Numbered from the stretch's first letter, positions 44,380 through 53,702 are shown. The stretch is 56,097 bases of DNA from Deltaproteobacteria bacterium (GCA_021778115.1 JAJYCS010000005.1:1-56097); one strand, 5' to 3'. Numbers and translations: made by a program. The notes: generated by a model from the letters alone, not told the origin.

Positions 44380-46261
44380 GGGTCATGACCCCTTCGCTCT
44401 CTGCCTCAAGCTCCCGCAGGCGTTTCCATCTTTCGGAAAACGGTTCCGCAATCCGTTCGCCGCTCAGTCCTGCGATGATCAGCGCCACTATCTGCCAGGC
44501 CGGTTGAGGGTCGCCGCCTGGCGGGGTGCTGCGATGGATGTGGGGCGGATGAACGGCAGGGCCGAGGCCCCTGAGCGGCAGCCCCGGGTGCATGACCTTT
44601 TTGAAACGCTGGGCCCGTCCTTCGTGGTTGATGGCGGTGCCGTCCATCTCCACCCAGGCGGTGGTGGGGAGGAATACCTGCGCCGTCCGAACGGCTTCCG
44701 TCAGACGCCAGTCCAGCGCGGCTACAAACGGAATCCCCGCCAGCAGCTGCGGTGGAATATCGGCCTCTACGGAGATGATCCCCTTGATCGTGCCGGATGC
44801 GACGGCGCGTTCAAGGCTGATAGCGCCCTGTGCCATGGCCAGTTGCGCTGCACCAAAGCTGTTGGCCTCTGGAAACAGAACGGCCAGTTTCAGGTGGGTC
44901 TGCTGTTTCAGGGTTGCTGCCAGCAGGTCCGGCCTGTTGGCTGCAGAACAGATCAATACCGGTTGCTTGGCATCTGCCAGCGGCACCGCATCCAGTGAGG
45001 CAACCGTCGTGAAGGTGCAGGGGAGGTCGATGCCATCGCCGATGACATACACCACCCCCCCGTTTCTCCACGCCTGCCGCACCGCAAGGGCCAGCATCGG
45101 CGCCTCCTGCAGAGGATCGCAGCCGCAGATGACGATGCAGTCCGACTTTCTGACGTCCTGCTGCGAAGCCGACCTTTCGGCTGACAGCAGCCCCGTGAGG
45201 AAAAGCGTCGTGTCGCTCTCCTCTTGGGAGGTGAAGTAGCAGAGCGCCCCGGCGGAACAGCACTGTGCCAGCAGCGGCAGCAGCAGGGCGCCTTCGAGTG
45301 CCAGCCGTGGTGAGCCGACTATGGCGATGCTGCCGGTGCCGTACTGCTCTTCGATCTGGGCGATGCGCAGCAGCAGGGCGTCCAGCGCCTCGTCCCGGCT
45401 TGACTCCCTGTTGTCAACCAGCGGGGTGCGCGGGCGCTGCGGGTCGTTTACCTCGTTGTTGGCAAAGCGTCCCCGGTCGCAGATGAACCAGCCGTTCACC
45501 GCTTTGTTTTGACGGGCCGTGGTCTTGAGCAGTTCCCGATAGCGTGCCACCGGTGTCGTGTTGCAGCCCAACGAACAGCCCTGGCAGACCGAGGGGGCCA
45601 TCTCATAGTCCCAGTAGCGGGCTCGAAAACGGGCGGTTTTGTCGGTGAAAACCCCGGTAGGACAGAGGTCAACCAAGTTGCCGGAAAAGGGCGATTCCAG
45701 TTGGCCGTCCTGAAAACGTCCGAAATAGACCTTCCCGGCGCTCCCCATGACGCCGAAATCCGTGCCGCCGGCGTACTCCTGATAGAAGCGGACGCAGCGG
45801 TAGCACTGGATGCAGCGGTTCATTTCGTGCGCGATAAAGGGGCCGAGGTCCTGGTTGACGTGGGTGCGCTTGCTGCCGGTATAGCGCCGGATACCATGCC
45901 CGCCGGCAATGGTGAACTCCTGGAGCTGGCATTCGCCCCCCGCATCGCAGACCGGGCAGTCGTGGGGGTGGTTGATCATCAGCCATTCGATGACGTGGCG
46001 CCGCATGGCAACCGCCTCGGGATCAGTGGTTGACACCACCATGCCGTCCTGGGCAGGCAGCATGCAGGACATCTGGATCCCCTTGACCGGGCCGTCCACC
46101 AGCTTGACGGCGCAGACCCGGCAGGCACCGGCCTTGCCCAGCGCCGGGTGCCAACAGAAATGCGGGATCGGAATGTCCACGGATTGCGCTGCTTCCAGCA
46201 CCGTGGTCCCGTCGGCGACCTCCACCGATATGCTGTCGATAATCAGTTTCGGCATGGACAT
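44369..46261 (-). CDS. nuoG: NADH-quinone oxidoreductase subunit G, short form
   Basis: A 630-residue NuoG. The N-terminal [2Fe-2S] motif (HFCWHPALGKAGACRVC, SCMLP), the His/Cys cluster ligands (HDCPVCDAGGECQL), CIQCYRCVRF, and the molybdopterin-type [4Fe-4S] motif VCQGCSLGCN are all present. The C-terminal molybdopterin-like domain is short; Escherichia coli NuoG has about 900 residues. Short forms are known in some lineages, so I do not call it truncated. The start may be the first or the third codon. It overlaps nuoF by 19 bases. Confidence 0.95.
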   Translation of the reverse strand: MSMPKLIIDSISVEVADGTTVLEAAQSVDIPIPHFCWHPALGKAGACRVCAVKLVDGPVKGIQMSCMLPAQDGMVVSTTDPEAVAMRRHVIEWLMINHPHDCPVCDAGGECQLQEFTIAGGHGIRRYTGSKRTHVNQDLGPFIAHEMNRCIQCYRCVRFYQEYAGGTDFGVMGSAGKVYFGRFQDGQLESPFSGNLVDLCPTGVFTDKTARFRARYWDYEMAPSVCQGCSLGCNTTPVARYRELLKTTARQNKAVNGWFICDRGRFANNEVNDPQRPRTPLVDNRESSRDEALDALLLRIAQIEEQYGTGSIAIVGSPRLALEGALLLPLLAQCCSAGALCYFTSQEESDTTLFLTGLLSAERSASQQDVRKSDCIVICGCDPLQEAPMLALAVRQAWRNGGVVYVIGDGIDLPCTFTTVASLDAVPLADAKQPVLICSAANRPDLLAATLKQQTHLKLAVLFPEANSFGAAQLAMAQGAISLERAVASGTIKGIISVEADIPPQLLAGIPFVAALDWRLTEAVRTAQVFLPTTAWVEMDGTAINHEGRAQRFKKVMHPGLPLRGLGPAVHPPHIHRSTPPGGDPQPAWQIVALIIAGLSGERIAEPFSERWKRLRELEAESEGVMTHDL

Positions 46262-47508
46262 TTTCCGGTGCTGATATGTGCTCGCACCTCATCTTCAAAG
46301 TGCCTGAGCAGGCCGTCCACCGGACCCATGGCACCGGGTGCCAGGGCGCAGAAGGCGTTATTCAGATACGTGACATGGTCCCGCAGGATTGTGATCTGTT
46401 CTTCGCTCCCCTGGCCAGCCTCAATCTGTTCCAGTAGGTGAACCACGAACGGGAGTCCTTCGCGGCAGGGGGTGCACCAGCCGCAGGATTCACGGGCGTA
46501 AAACGTTACCAGATTGAGGGTGGCCGCCACCATGCAGGTCTGCTGGTCGAAGACCACGATGCCGCCGGTGCCGAGGCGCGATCCAGCCTTGGCCACCGGA
46601 TCGAAGTCCATCGGCACGCCCCACTGCTCCTTGGTGAAATACGGTGTGGAAGCGCCGCCCGGCAGGCAGGCCTTGAAGCTGCTCCCCGGCCGCATGCCGC
46701 CGCAGGGCCCGTCGATGATCTCTCCCAGCGTCATCCCCAGCGGCAGCTCGAAACAGCCCGGGTTGGCCACATGGCCGCTGATGCAGAACAGCTTCATGCC
46801 GGCTGCCTCGGGGGTGGCGGCGGTTGCCTTGAACCACTGGGGGCCGTGGGCAATGATGTAGGGTATGTTGGCCAGGCTCTCCACGTTGTTGACGACGGTT
46901 GGCCCACCCCATAACCCCTTGATGGCCGGGAATGGCGGCTTGGCCCGCGGGTTGGCCCGCTTTCCCTCCAGGGCGTTCATCAAGGCGGTTTCCTCGCCGC
47001 AGATGTAGCGCCCGGCAGAGAGATGCAGATCGATGTCGCAGGAAAAGCCGCTCCCCAGGATGTTCTCGCCCAGCAGCCCCGCTGCCGTTGCCTCGGCAAT
47101 GGCCCGGCGCAGATTGGCGGCGGCCTGTTCGTAGCCGCGCCGGATGAAGATGAAAGCGTGGCGCACGCCGATGGCGTAGCAGGCCAGCACTATCCCCTCG
47201 ACAAGTGAGTAGGGATTGGCTTCAAGCAGGATGCGATCCTTGTAGGTGCCCGGTTCCATCTCATCGCAGTTGCAGATGAGCCAGCGCGGCCCGGTCAGGT
47301 TCCGCGGCACAAACGACCACTTCTTCCCGGTGGGAAAGCCGGCGCCGCCGCGTCCGCGCAGGCCGGAGTCAATCACCACCTGCTGCACCTCATCGGGCGA
47401 CATGCTGGACAGCCCCTTTTTTAGCGCAGCAAAACCTCCCTCGGCCTGGTATTCGGCAAAGGTAACGCAGCGGCCGGGGCGGTTATGGCGAAACAGGATC
47501 TGTTCCAT
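46243..47508 (-). CDS. nuoF: NADH-quinone oxidoreductase subunit F
   Basis: A 421-residue subunit that binds NADH and FMN. The NADH loop GLRGRGGAGFPTGKKWSF, the FMN region CNCDEMEPGTYKDR, and the [4Fe-4S] motif SCGWCTPCREG with a later Cys in NNAFCALAPG are clear. AGAAGG precedes the ATG. Upstream, where nuoE should be directly adjacent, lies the accessory island of about 3 kb; expression of nuoF and the rest now depends on read-through or on a promoter inside the island. Confidence 0.96.
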   Translation of the reverse strand: MEQILFRHNRPGRCVTFAEYQAEGGFAALKKGLSSMSPDEVQQVVIDSGLRGRGGAGFPTGKKWSFVPRNLTGPRWLICNCDEMEPGTYKDRILLEANPYSLVEGIVLACYAIGVRHAFIFIRRGYEQAAANLRRAIAEATAAGLLGENILGSGFSCDIDLHLSAGRYICGEETALMNALEGKRANPRAKPPFPAIKGLWGGPTVVNNVESLANIPYIIAHGPQWFKATAATPEAAGMKLFCISGHVANPGCFELPLGMTLGEIIDGPCGGMRPGSSFKACLPGGASTPYFTKEQWGVPMDFDPVAKAGSRLGTGGIVVFDQQTCMVAATLNLVTFYARESCGWCTPCREGLPFVVHLLEQIEAGQGSEEQITILRDHVTYLNNAFCALAPGAMGPVDGLLRHFEDEVRAHISTGKCPCRN

Positions 47509-47520
47509 AAAAGCCTTCTA

Positions 47521-47548
47521 TGTGCCACAGAGGCACAGAGACACGGAG
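47521..47548. repeat. Fragment of the widespread CACAGAGGCACAGAGACACGG repeat
   Basis: The short sequence around GCCACAGAGGCACAGAGA and ACACGGAG, just upstream of nuoF, matches from memory a repeated sequence that is scattered through many bacterial genomes, often beside accessory genes. It marks the nuoF-side edge of the island. Only one copy is present here. Confidence 0.5.
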
Positions 47549-47649
47549 AAAGTCAAAAGCAGACGTTTTTACGATTTGTTGGACGCTTCTCTTTTTCATA
47601 CCGTGTTACTGCATTTGAAGTTGTTGGAATATTCCTGTCACCTTACCTG

Positions 47650-47678
47650 TTGACCGATACCAATAAATATTATAACTT
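47650..47678 (+). promoter_or_regulatory. Possible promoter of the parDE-like pair
   Basis: TTGACC at 47650-47655 is followed by TAACTT at 47673-47678 (17 bases) or the better-looking TATAAC at 47671-47676 (15 bases), in an AT-rich stretch about 35 bases before the antitoxin gene. Confidence 0.4.
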
Positions 47679-47710
47679 GATATTGTAACGGCATTGATGG
47701 AGGTCATCTC

Positions 47711-47953
47711 ATGCAAAAAAACACCAGTGTTTCCCTTGGTAAACACTACGAAAATTTTATTTCTCAGCAGGTTGTCCAAGGACGCTTTGGTTCAGCAAGC
47801 GAGACGATCCGTGCCGGTTTGCGACTCTTGGAAGAACGGGAAACCAAATTATCCCTGCTTCGCCGTGCACTCGTAGAGGGTGAAGAAAGCGGCACCTCTG
47901 ATTATTCACTTGAGACCTTACTTTCAGAACTTGACGGTGCAAGTTTAAACTGA
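47711..47953 (+). CDS. ParD-like ribbon-helix-helix antitoxin
   Basis: An 80-residue antitoxin of the ParD/CC2985 type. The N-terminal ribbon-helix-helix is NTSVSLGKHYENFISQQVVQG, followed by GSASETIRAGLRLLEERE. The C-terminal acidic part would bind the toxin. GGAGG precedes the ATG. Its stop overlaps the toxin ATG (TGATG). Antitoxins of this type usually repress their own promoter. The pair is on the strand opposite to the nuo genes. Confidence 0.9.
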   Translation: MQKNTSVSLGKHYENFISQQVVQGRFGSASETIRAGLRLLEERETKLSLLRRALVEGEESGTSDYSLETLLSELDGASLN

Positions 47954-48255
47954 TGCCTACTTTTACCCTCACTAGCATGGCAAAGGCGGATATGAAAGAA
48001 ATCGCCAAATTCACGCAAAACCGTTGGGGGCGTGAGCAGCGCAACTTGTATCTGCAAATGCTGGATGTTTCATTTCATCAGTTGGCTGCCAACCCACTCA
48101 AAGGAAAGGACTGCAGTGATATTCGAGTTGGCTACCGGAAATTGAATGCTGGCAGTCATGTAATCTTTTACCGCCGAACTCTCGCCGATACGATCGAGAT
48201 TGTCCGTGTTCTGCATGGACATATGGATATTGAAACCCGACTTTCTGAGTCGTAA
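47953..48255 (+). CDS. ParE/RelE-superfamily toxin
   Basis: A 100-residue toxin of the ParE type. The pattern FTLTSMAKADMKEIAKFTQNRW at the N-terminus, the central YRKLNAGSHVIFYR, and the C-terminal VRVLHGHMDIETRL are typical. Classic ParE toxins inhibit DNA gyrase; RelE relatives cut mRNA, and the sequence alone does not fully separate them, although the ParE fit is better. It is co-translated with the antitoxin. Confidence 0.9.
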   Translation: MPTFTLTSMAKADMKEIAKFTQNRWGREQRNLYLQMLDVSFHQLAANPLKGKDCSDIRVGYRKLNAGSHVIFYRRTLADTIEIVRVLHGHMDIETRLSES

Positions 48256-48318
48256 TACAGGAAGTATCCCTATTTAATTCGCCCAGTCTTTTCGGGCGGT
48301 CGGCGTCTATGGACCTGG

Positions 48319-49176
48319 TTATACCTTGATATTATCTACAACGTTTATTCCCAGCACATTCTTCACAGGAATCAACTCTGGTGGGAATGGTCCGCCAATA
48401 GCCAAAAATACTTTCACATTTTTGTTGTCATCTGAAACTGCAAGATATGCCTCAAGAAGTGCTTGGTATTTAACGCATTGAAACAAACCTCGAAGAATGT
48501 CTTCCTGAGAGGATATATGTGATTTAACCTCAACTCCAACCCACTCCTTGTCTGACCTGAACAAAATATCAACAGTGTCAGCAGAAGGGAGAAGGTATTC
48601 AGGTTTAGAGTCATAACCACTGTCAATGCCTATCAATGATGGGTTAGCCATTATCTGATTTTTCAATTTCTTGTGATGTTCACTCTCTCCGCCGTGCCCA
48701 TACTTTAACCCTGCTTTTTTAACCGCGTCTTTTATGATTGAGTTGTGAAGTGTCGGCTTAAGATCTAATGCCGCGAGAACCTCATCCCATTTATCGAATG
48801 CAAATATTTCAGATAAGACGCGATTGACGATTTCATTTTTCTGTTTTGTAGTAAGTTTTTTAAAGTCTGTTTTATCAATAAACCATCCAATACCTTCGCC
48901 AGGAAGCTCCGTGCCTTTGTTTACGACGATACATTGAATCTGAGGTATTTCGATTTTTAGCTTTTTACTGAGACTTTTCAGTGCATTTCCGATGGAACCG
49001 AGTGGATAATTCAAGTTTCTGGGGTTTGGGATGCCCACTTCTTCCGCCAAATTCGAGTAATATATTTTCTGGGCTGCCTTTGCTTGGCGAACAAGTATAG
49101 GAAGGACTTCTCTTGCCCTCTGCTGATATAGCTTCTCGCCACCAAGAAAATCATATGCTTTTCTTGCCGTTTCCAT
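48319..49176 (-). CDS. PD-(D/E)XK nuclease-like protein with N-terminal helical domain
   Basis: A 285-residue protein that I cannot assign to a named restriction family. The C-terminal part fits a PD-(D/E)XK nuclease: Glu165 in ESEHHKKLKNQI, Asp203 in SADTVDILF, and Glu216-x-Lys218 in GVEVKS. The N-terminal 100 residues contain a conserved-looking block (YYSNLAEEVGIPNPRNLNY, GSIGNALKSLS) ending in LPGEGIGWF, which I have seen in other uncharacterised bacterial proteins and which may bind DNA. AGGAGC precedes the ATG. No methyltransferase is nearby, so it would not be a simple type II enzyme. Base composition is clearly AT-richer than the nuo genes. Confidence 0.7.
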   Translation of the reverse strand: METARKAYDFLGGEKLYQQRAREVLPILVRQAKAAQKIYYSNLAEEVGIPNPRNLNYPLGSIGNALKSLSKKLKIEIPQIQCIVVNKGTELPGEGIGWFIDKTDFKKLTTKQKNEIVNRVLSEIFAFDKWDEVLAALDLKPTLHNSIIKDAVKKAGLKYGHGGESEHHKKLKNQIMANPSLIGIDSGYDSKPEYLLPSADTVDILFRSDKEWVGVEVKSHISSQEDILRGLFQCVKYQALLEAYLAVSDDNKNVKVFLAIGGPFPPELIPVKNVLGINVVDNIKV

Positions 49177-49209
49177 TCTTTGCTCCTATTGGTATAACTC
49201 ATTATTGAC

Positions 49210-49237
49210 CGGTTCACGCGCGCACGCCCGTGAACCG
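49210..49237. repeat. Perfect 9-base inverted repeat upstream of the nuclease gene
   Basis: CGGTTCACG (49210-49218) and CGTGAACCG (49229-49237) flank a 10-base GC-rich loop. It lies between the ATPase stop and the nuclease start on the minus strand, with no clear T run, so it could be a weak terminator or an operator. Confidence 0.55.
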
Positions 49238-49259
49238 ATGATCTTCCCAAATGGAACAG

Positions 49260-50432
49260 TTATTCCATGCTCCTGCTACCTGTAACCCCCAACAAAAAAT
49301 CCTCTACCGTATTTGCCGTGACATATCCGGTTACACTATCAGGATAGGCATCAATAAAGCTTTTGGGCAGTCGTGGTGTTCGGGTGGTTTTCCATGTGAA
49401 CTCCCAGGCAGAAAGCTGTCCATCGCGTTCTTCGATATAGTCAATTTCTTGTTGCGCGTGGGTACGCCAGAACCAGTAATTTGCCGGACGACCTGCATAG
49501 TGATTGGCCTTCAACCGTTCGGCCACCAGAAAATTTTCCCACAGTCCGCCGAGATCCTGGCGTAGATGCAATGGATTAAAGTTCTTGATGACGGCATTTC
49601 GTACGCCGGTATCCCAGAAATAGATCTTCCGGCTTTTTTTAAGCTCATTGCGTAGATTGCGGCTGAACGAGTTAAGCCGGAATACCACATAACATTTCTC
49701 CAGCAGATCTATATAGCGCTCAATGGTTTCCTTATCGGCTCCGACCAGTTGCCCCAGTTCATTGTATGACACTTCCGAGCCGATCTGCAGGGCAAGCGCT
49801 TGAACGATCCGCTCCAGCAGAGCGGGTTTTTTGGCGAGTCCCAAGCTGAATACATCCTTGTACAGGTAACTCTCGGCAAGCAGTGACAGCAACTCCCGCT
49901 CTTCGCCCGGTGATGTCACCACTTCGGGATAGTAGCCGTATACCAGCCGATGTTCCAGAAGCCGTTTTTCCTCAAGCAGACCATGATGTGCTACCATCTC
50001 GCCAAACGACAGTGGAAACAGATGATATTCGTATTTTCTGCCGGTTAGCGGTTCGCTTGTTGCTTCGGCAAGCTCAAAAGCCGATGATCCGGTGGCAATG
50101 ACCTGGGTTTCCGGAAGCATGTCCGCGCATAGCTTGAGTGCAATGCCGATGTTGTTGATGCGCTGGGCTTCATCAATAATCACCAGCCGCTTTGTGCCAA
50201 ACAATGCCTTCAAACGTGTGGAAGTGGTTTCGGAAAGCAGAACGCGGATGTCGGCCTCATCGCCACTCAGCCAGAGCGCGTCAAGCCCGGAATCTGCCGT
50301 AATAGTCCTGACCAGCGTAGTCTTGCCAGACTGACGTGGGCCAAATAACAAGACGATCTTGCCCTTGCCGATTCTTTCGTTTATCTGCTCTTTAATGCTA
50401 CGTTTGATTGCATTTAAAGTTTTCATACACAT
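49260..50432 (-). CDS. AAA ATPase of the DUF4143 type
   Basis: A 390-residue ATP-binding protein. Walker A is GPRQSGKTT (residues 31-39), Walker B is VIIDEAQ (Asp87, Glu88), and the sensor ATGSSAF follows. The C-terminal half (GYYPEVV, SYLYKDVF, FWDTGVRNAVIKNF, ENFLVAERLK, and YWFWRTHAQQEIDYI) is DUF4143. Such proteins are common in accessory regions of bacteria and archaea and have no firm function. The start is ATG 50432 or 50426; neither has a good ribosome binding site. It begins three bases after the nuoE stop, so it is probably translated from the nuo message. Confidence 0.88.
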   Translation of the reverse strand: MCMKTLNAIKRSIKEQINERIGKGKIVLLFGPRQSGKTTLVRTITADSGLDALWLSGDEADIRVLLSETTSTRLKALFGTKRLVIIDEAQRINNIGIALKLCADMLPETQVIATGSSAFELAEATSEPLTGRKYEYHLFPLSFGEMVAHHGLLEEKRLLEHRLVYGYYPEVVTSPGEERELLSLLAESYLYKDVFSLGLAKKPALLERIVQALALQIGSEVSYNELGQLVGADKETIERYIDLLEKCYVVFRLNSFSRNLRNELKKSRKIYFWDTGVRNAVIKNFNPLHLRQDLGGLWENFLVAERLKANHYAGRPANYWFWRTHAQQEIDYIEERDGQLSAWEFTWKTTRTPRLPKSFIDAYPDSVTGYVTANTVEDFLLGVTGSRSME

Positions 50433-50435
50433 ATT

Positions 50436-50948
50436 TTATATTAAATTTTCGGTTGTAACCACTAAATTTATCAATGCTGTACTCTGGCGAAGTTCAGCAA
50501 GGAAGGCTGCCACACTCTCGGCAGTTACTTTTCCATGGATCCTGTCCCCGATCATGAGGGTCGGCGCCTGCCCGCAGTTGCCGAGGCAGCAGCAGGGGAG
50601 CAGGGTGAACAGACCGTCGGCCGTCGTTTCGCCCGGCCGGATGCCGAGCAACTCCGCCACGCAGTCCATCAGGCTCGCCCCCCCCATGGCCCAGCAGGAG
50701 ATGGAATCGCAGACATGGATGACCTGTTGTCCCACCGGACGGCGGTAGATCATCTCGTAAAAGGTCGCCAGTTCCTCCACCTGCAGCGGCGAGAGTCCCA
50801 ACAGTCCGGCCGCCTCGAGCACCGCTTCGTCGCTCAACCAGCCATAGTGCGCCTGGAGCGCCTTCATCACATCCACCGCAGCCTCGCGGTTGGTGATGGC
50901 CGAGGCGATGCGGCGCTGGAGTTCATGTTTGAGTTCACTCGGGATCAT
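50436..50948 (-). CDS. nuoE: NADH-quinone oxidoreductase subunit E, with altered C-terminus
   Basis: A 170-residue [2Fe-2S] subunit of the NADH-oxidising arm. Ligands are Cys in CDSISC and in CCLGNC. The body matches NuoE well (HYGWLSDEAVLEAAGLLGLSPLQVEELATFYEMI). The last 15 or so residues (STALINLVVTTENLI) are encoded by AT-rich DNA and do not look like NuoE, so the island probably replaced the original 3' end. The core fold should be intact. It is five bases from the stop of the nuoBCD gene. Confidence 0.93.
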   Translation of the reverse strand: MIPSELKHELQRRIASAITNREAAVDVMKALQAHYGWLSDEAVLEAAGLLGLSPLQVEELATFYEMIYRRPVGQQVIHVCDSISCWAMGGASLMDCVAELLGIRPGETTADGLFTLLPCCCLGNCGQAPTLMIGDRIHGKVTAESVAAFLAELRQSTALINLVVTTENLI

Positions 50949-50953
50949 GGCCG

Positions 50954-53329
50954 CTACCTGTCCAGGTCCGCCAAAACAAAATCGATTGATCCCAGTATCG
51001 CCAGGAAATCCGCCACCAGCCAGCCACGGCTCATGACCGGCAACGCCTGTACGTGGGGGAAGCTGGGGGTCTTGATCCTGACACGATACGGGATGTTGAG
51101 GCCGTCCGAGACCACAAAATAACCGTTTTCCCCTTTCGGGGCCTCGATGGCGCTGTAGTTCTCACCCCTGGGGGCCGACATGCCCCGGGAACTGTTGACG
51201 AAGTGGTGGATCAGCGATTCGATATCCTTGAGTGTATCCGGTTTCTGCGGCAGCACAAAGCGGTAGTCATCGGTCATCCAGCGTCCGGGCGGCATGGTGT
51301 CGAAGCACTGCTGCACGATGCGTAGTGACTGTTGAATCTCCTCCATCCGCACCAGATAGCGTGCCCAGCAGTCACCCCCTTCGGCGGTGGGGATGTCGAA
51401 GTCAAAGCGGTCATAGCCGGAATAGGGGATCGTTTTGCGCAGATCCCATGCCATGCCGCAGGCGCGCAGGTTTGGCCCGGACAGCCCCCACTCCAGGGCA
51501 TCGTCCTTCGAGATGGCCCCAACCTCTTTCAGGCGGGCCATGAAGATCGGATTTTTGTCCAGCAGGGCGTGGTACTCCTTGAGACGAGCCGGCATCCAGG
51601 TCAGGAAATCCCGCACCGGACGCTCCCAGCCGTCAGGCAGGTTGTCAGCAACGCCGCCGATGCGGAACCAGGCGGGATGCATCCTGCCGCCGGTGATCAT
51701 CTCCACGATGTCGAAGATCTTTTCCCGGTCGGTAAAGGTGTAGAAAACCGGCGTCATGGCGCCGACGTCGGCGGTGAAGGTGCCGAGCCAGACCAGGTGA
51801 TTGGCGATACGGAACAGCTCGGCCAGCATGACACGGATGGTTTCAGCCCGCTCCGGCACGGTGATGCCGCACAGTTTCTCCACGGAGTTGCAGTAGGCCA
51901 GGTTGTTTTGCACCCCGGAGAGGTAGTCGATCCGGTCGGTGTAGGGGATGAACTGGTTCCAGTGCTGGCGTTCGGCGATCTTTTCCGCCCCCCGGTGGTG
52001 GTAGCCGATATCGCTGTCCATGTCGATGATCTCTTCGCCGTCCAGCTTCAGCATGCAGCGGATGATGCCGTGGGTGCCGGGGTGTTGCGGCCCCAGATTG
52101 AGGATGAGCGCCTCCTGATCGCTGTCGGCGAAGAACTGATCAGCCGGCAACGATTGGAACCTGCGGGCATCTTCGAGGGTATAGGGGGGCATCTCGGTGC
52201 CCCGGAAGGGGTGCGACTTTCGCAGGGGGTGCCCCTCCCAGTCGTGCGGCATCAAGATCCGGCGCAGGTTCGGGTGGCCCTTGAAGCTGAGCCCGTACAT
52301 GTCGAACACCTCACGCTCGTACCAATCGGCATTGGCAAAGATTTTTGTGACGCTGGGCAGCGGCGCCGATTCGTCCGGCAGCTCGGTCTTGATCCGGATG
52401 TGGCCGGGGATGTCGAAATTGAGCAGGTGGTAATTGACCGTATAGGCCTTGAAGCGCCCCGGTTCACGGCGACAGGAATCATCCACGCAGGCGATGTCCT
52501 CCAGCCGTCTGAAGGGGGCGGAGGTGCGGCTTTTCAGGTGTCCGATCACGCCGGGCAGCAGTTCCGGCGCAACTCGGTAGGTGAGCATGTCAGTGGCGGA
52601 ATCGTCGATGCGGATCTGTTCGCCGAAGATCGCCTCCAACTCGCCTGCCAGGCCGAAGTCGGGATAGACGCGTTGGGGGGCCGGAGGACACCATTGCTTG
52701 TCGCTGCGTGGCATCCAGCTACGGGGATGGCCGACCGATACGCCGCGGATGGCGGTCCCCTCCAGGCCGGGGCCGCGCGGGTCGCAGGTTTTGGAGACAC
52801 CATCCACCAGGACCGGTACGGTCGTGCCCTGGTTTCCGCCAGCCAGGTGCAGCACCGGGCGGGACGGGCGTTCACCGTTCCTGATTTTTTTCTGCAGTAG
52901 TGTCAGCCCCTGCAGGAAGGCCTCAGGGCGGGGCGGGCAGCCGGGAATGTAGATATCAACCGGCAGGAATTGGTTGACCCCCTGTACCACGCTGTAGACA
53001 TCGTACATGCCGCCGGAGTTGGCGCAACTCCCCATGGCAACCACCCAGCGGGGTTCGGCCATCTGTTCGTAGAGGCGGAGGATGTTGGGGGCCATCTTGC
53101 GGAACGGGGTGCCGGCGATCACCATCAGATCGGCCTCACGGGGGGTGCCGCGCAGCACCTCTGCGCCGAAACGGGAGACGTCATGGCGGGACGTGAAGGC
53201 GGTCATCATCTCGACGAAACAGCATGACAGACCGAAAAACATCGGCCAGAGCGAGTTGGCCCTGCCCCAGTTGATCAGGTCGTCCAGATTTGTCAGCAGA
53301 ATGTTGTCGGGAAGGTCAGCCGTTTTCAT
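50954..53329 (-). CDS. nuoBCD: NuoB-NuoC-NuoD fusion protein
   Basis: A 791-residue fusion of three complex I subunits. Residues 1-180 are NuoB with cysteines for cluster N2 ([27 protein letters not shown]). NuoC covers about 230-390 ([15 protein letters not shown] to [12 protein letters not shown]), and NuoD from about 420 ([21 protein letters not shown]) to the C-terminus. The fusion is found in related Geobacter-type bacteria, so I treat it as genuine and not as an assembly error. The start at 53329 has CGGAGG upstream; an earlier start would run into nuoA. It overlaps nuoA by 14 bases. Confidence 0.95.
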   Translation of the reverse strand: MKTADLPDNILLTNLDDLINWGRANSLWPMFFGLSCCFVEMMTAFTSRHDVSRFGAEVLRGTPREADLMVIAGTPFRKMAPNILRLYEQMAEPRWVVAMGSCANSGGMYDVYSVVQGVNQFLPVDIYIPGCPPRPEAFLQGLTLLQKKIRNGERPSRPVLHLAGGNQGTTVPVLVDGVSKTCDPRGPGLEGTAIRGVSVGHPRSWMPRSDKQWCPPAPQRVYPDFGLAGELEAIFGEQIRIDDSATDMLTYRVAPELLPGVIGHLKSRTSAPFRRLEDIACVDDSCRREPGRFKAYTVNYHLLNFDIPGHIRIKTELPDESAPLPSVTKIFANADWYEREVFDMYGLSFKGHPNLRRILMPHDWEGHPLRKSHPFRGTEMPPYTLEDARRFQSLPADQFFADSDQEALILNLGPQHPGTHGIIRCMLKLDGEEIIDMDSDIGYHHRGAEKIAERQHWNQFIPYTDRIDYLSGVQNNLAYCNSVEKLCGITVPERAETIRVMLAELFRIANHLVWLGTFTADVGAMTPVFYTFTDREKIFDIVEMITGGRMHPAWFRIGGVADNLPDGWERPVRDFLTWMPARLKEYHALLDKNPIFMARLKEVGAISKDDALEWGLSGPNLRACGMAWDLRKTIPYSGYDRFDFDIPTAEGGDCWARYLVRMEEIQQSLRIVQQCFDTMPPGRWMTDDYRFVLPQKPDTLKDIESLIHHFVNSSRGMSAPRGENYSAIEAPKGENGYFVVSDGLNIPYRVRIKTPSFPHVQALPVMSRGWLVADFLAILGSIDFVLADLDR

Positions 53330-53702
53330 GGCGCCTCCGCGTCCGGGCAGGCCCCCAGTCAAGCCCACCCTTGAGCCACAACCAGACCAATCCCAGCAGC
53401 AACGTCACGATGAAGAAGGTGATGTGCAGCAGACCCGACATGCCGAGCTGATCCCAGACCGGGGCCCAGGTGAAGATGAAGGCGCTCTCCACGTCAAAGA
53501 CGATGAAGAAGATGGCGATGAGGTAGAAGGGGATGATAAGGGCACGACGGGCACTGCCGGAGGGGATTACGCCAGATTCGTAGGGGAGTTCCTTGTTGCG
53601 GTTGGTCGTCTTTGCGCCCAGCCACCACGCAGCCAGCAGCAGGCTGCCGATAATCACGACGGCAACGACGGCGTATATGATAACGGGAAACGTTTCCGAC
53701 AA
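53316..53702 (-). CDS. nuoA: NADH-quinone oxidoreductase subunit A
   Basis: A 128-residue membrane subunit with three helices and the conserved cytoplasmic loop [13 protein letters not shown] that contacts the quinone site (the usual Cys position is Val here). The [13 protein letters not shown] helix is also typical. It is the first gene of the operon. I do not see a confident minus-strand promoter in the 240 bases in front of it. Confidence 0.95.
   Translation of the reverse strand: MSETFPVIIYAVVAVVIIGSLLLAAWWLGAKTTNRNKELPYESGVIPSGSARRALIIPFYLIAIFFIVFDVESAFIFTWAPVWDQLGMSGLLHITFFIVTLLLGLVWLWLKGGLDWGPARTRRRHENG

Noticed and set aside
44369-46261. nuoG called as truncated
   Set aside because: All Fe-S motifs are present, the stop overlaps nuoH in the normal way, and short NuoG forms exist, so shortness alone is not damage.
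47509-47560. The CACAGAGGCACAGAGACACGG stretch as part of a CRISPR array
   Set aside because: There is a single copy with no spacer-repeat pattern and no cas genes in the window.
48280-48298. Terminator hairpin between the ParE-like toxin and the nuclease gene
   Set aside because: The stem is only five pairs (CGCCC/GGGCG) and no T run follows on either strand.
50954-53329. NuoB-NuoC-NuoD fusion as a sequencing or assembly artefact
   Set aside because: The frame is continuous, the linkers are clean, and the same fusion is known in Geobacter-type bacteria.
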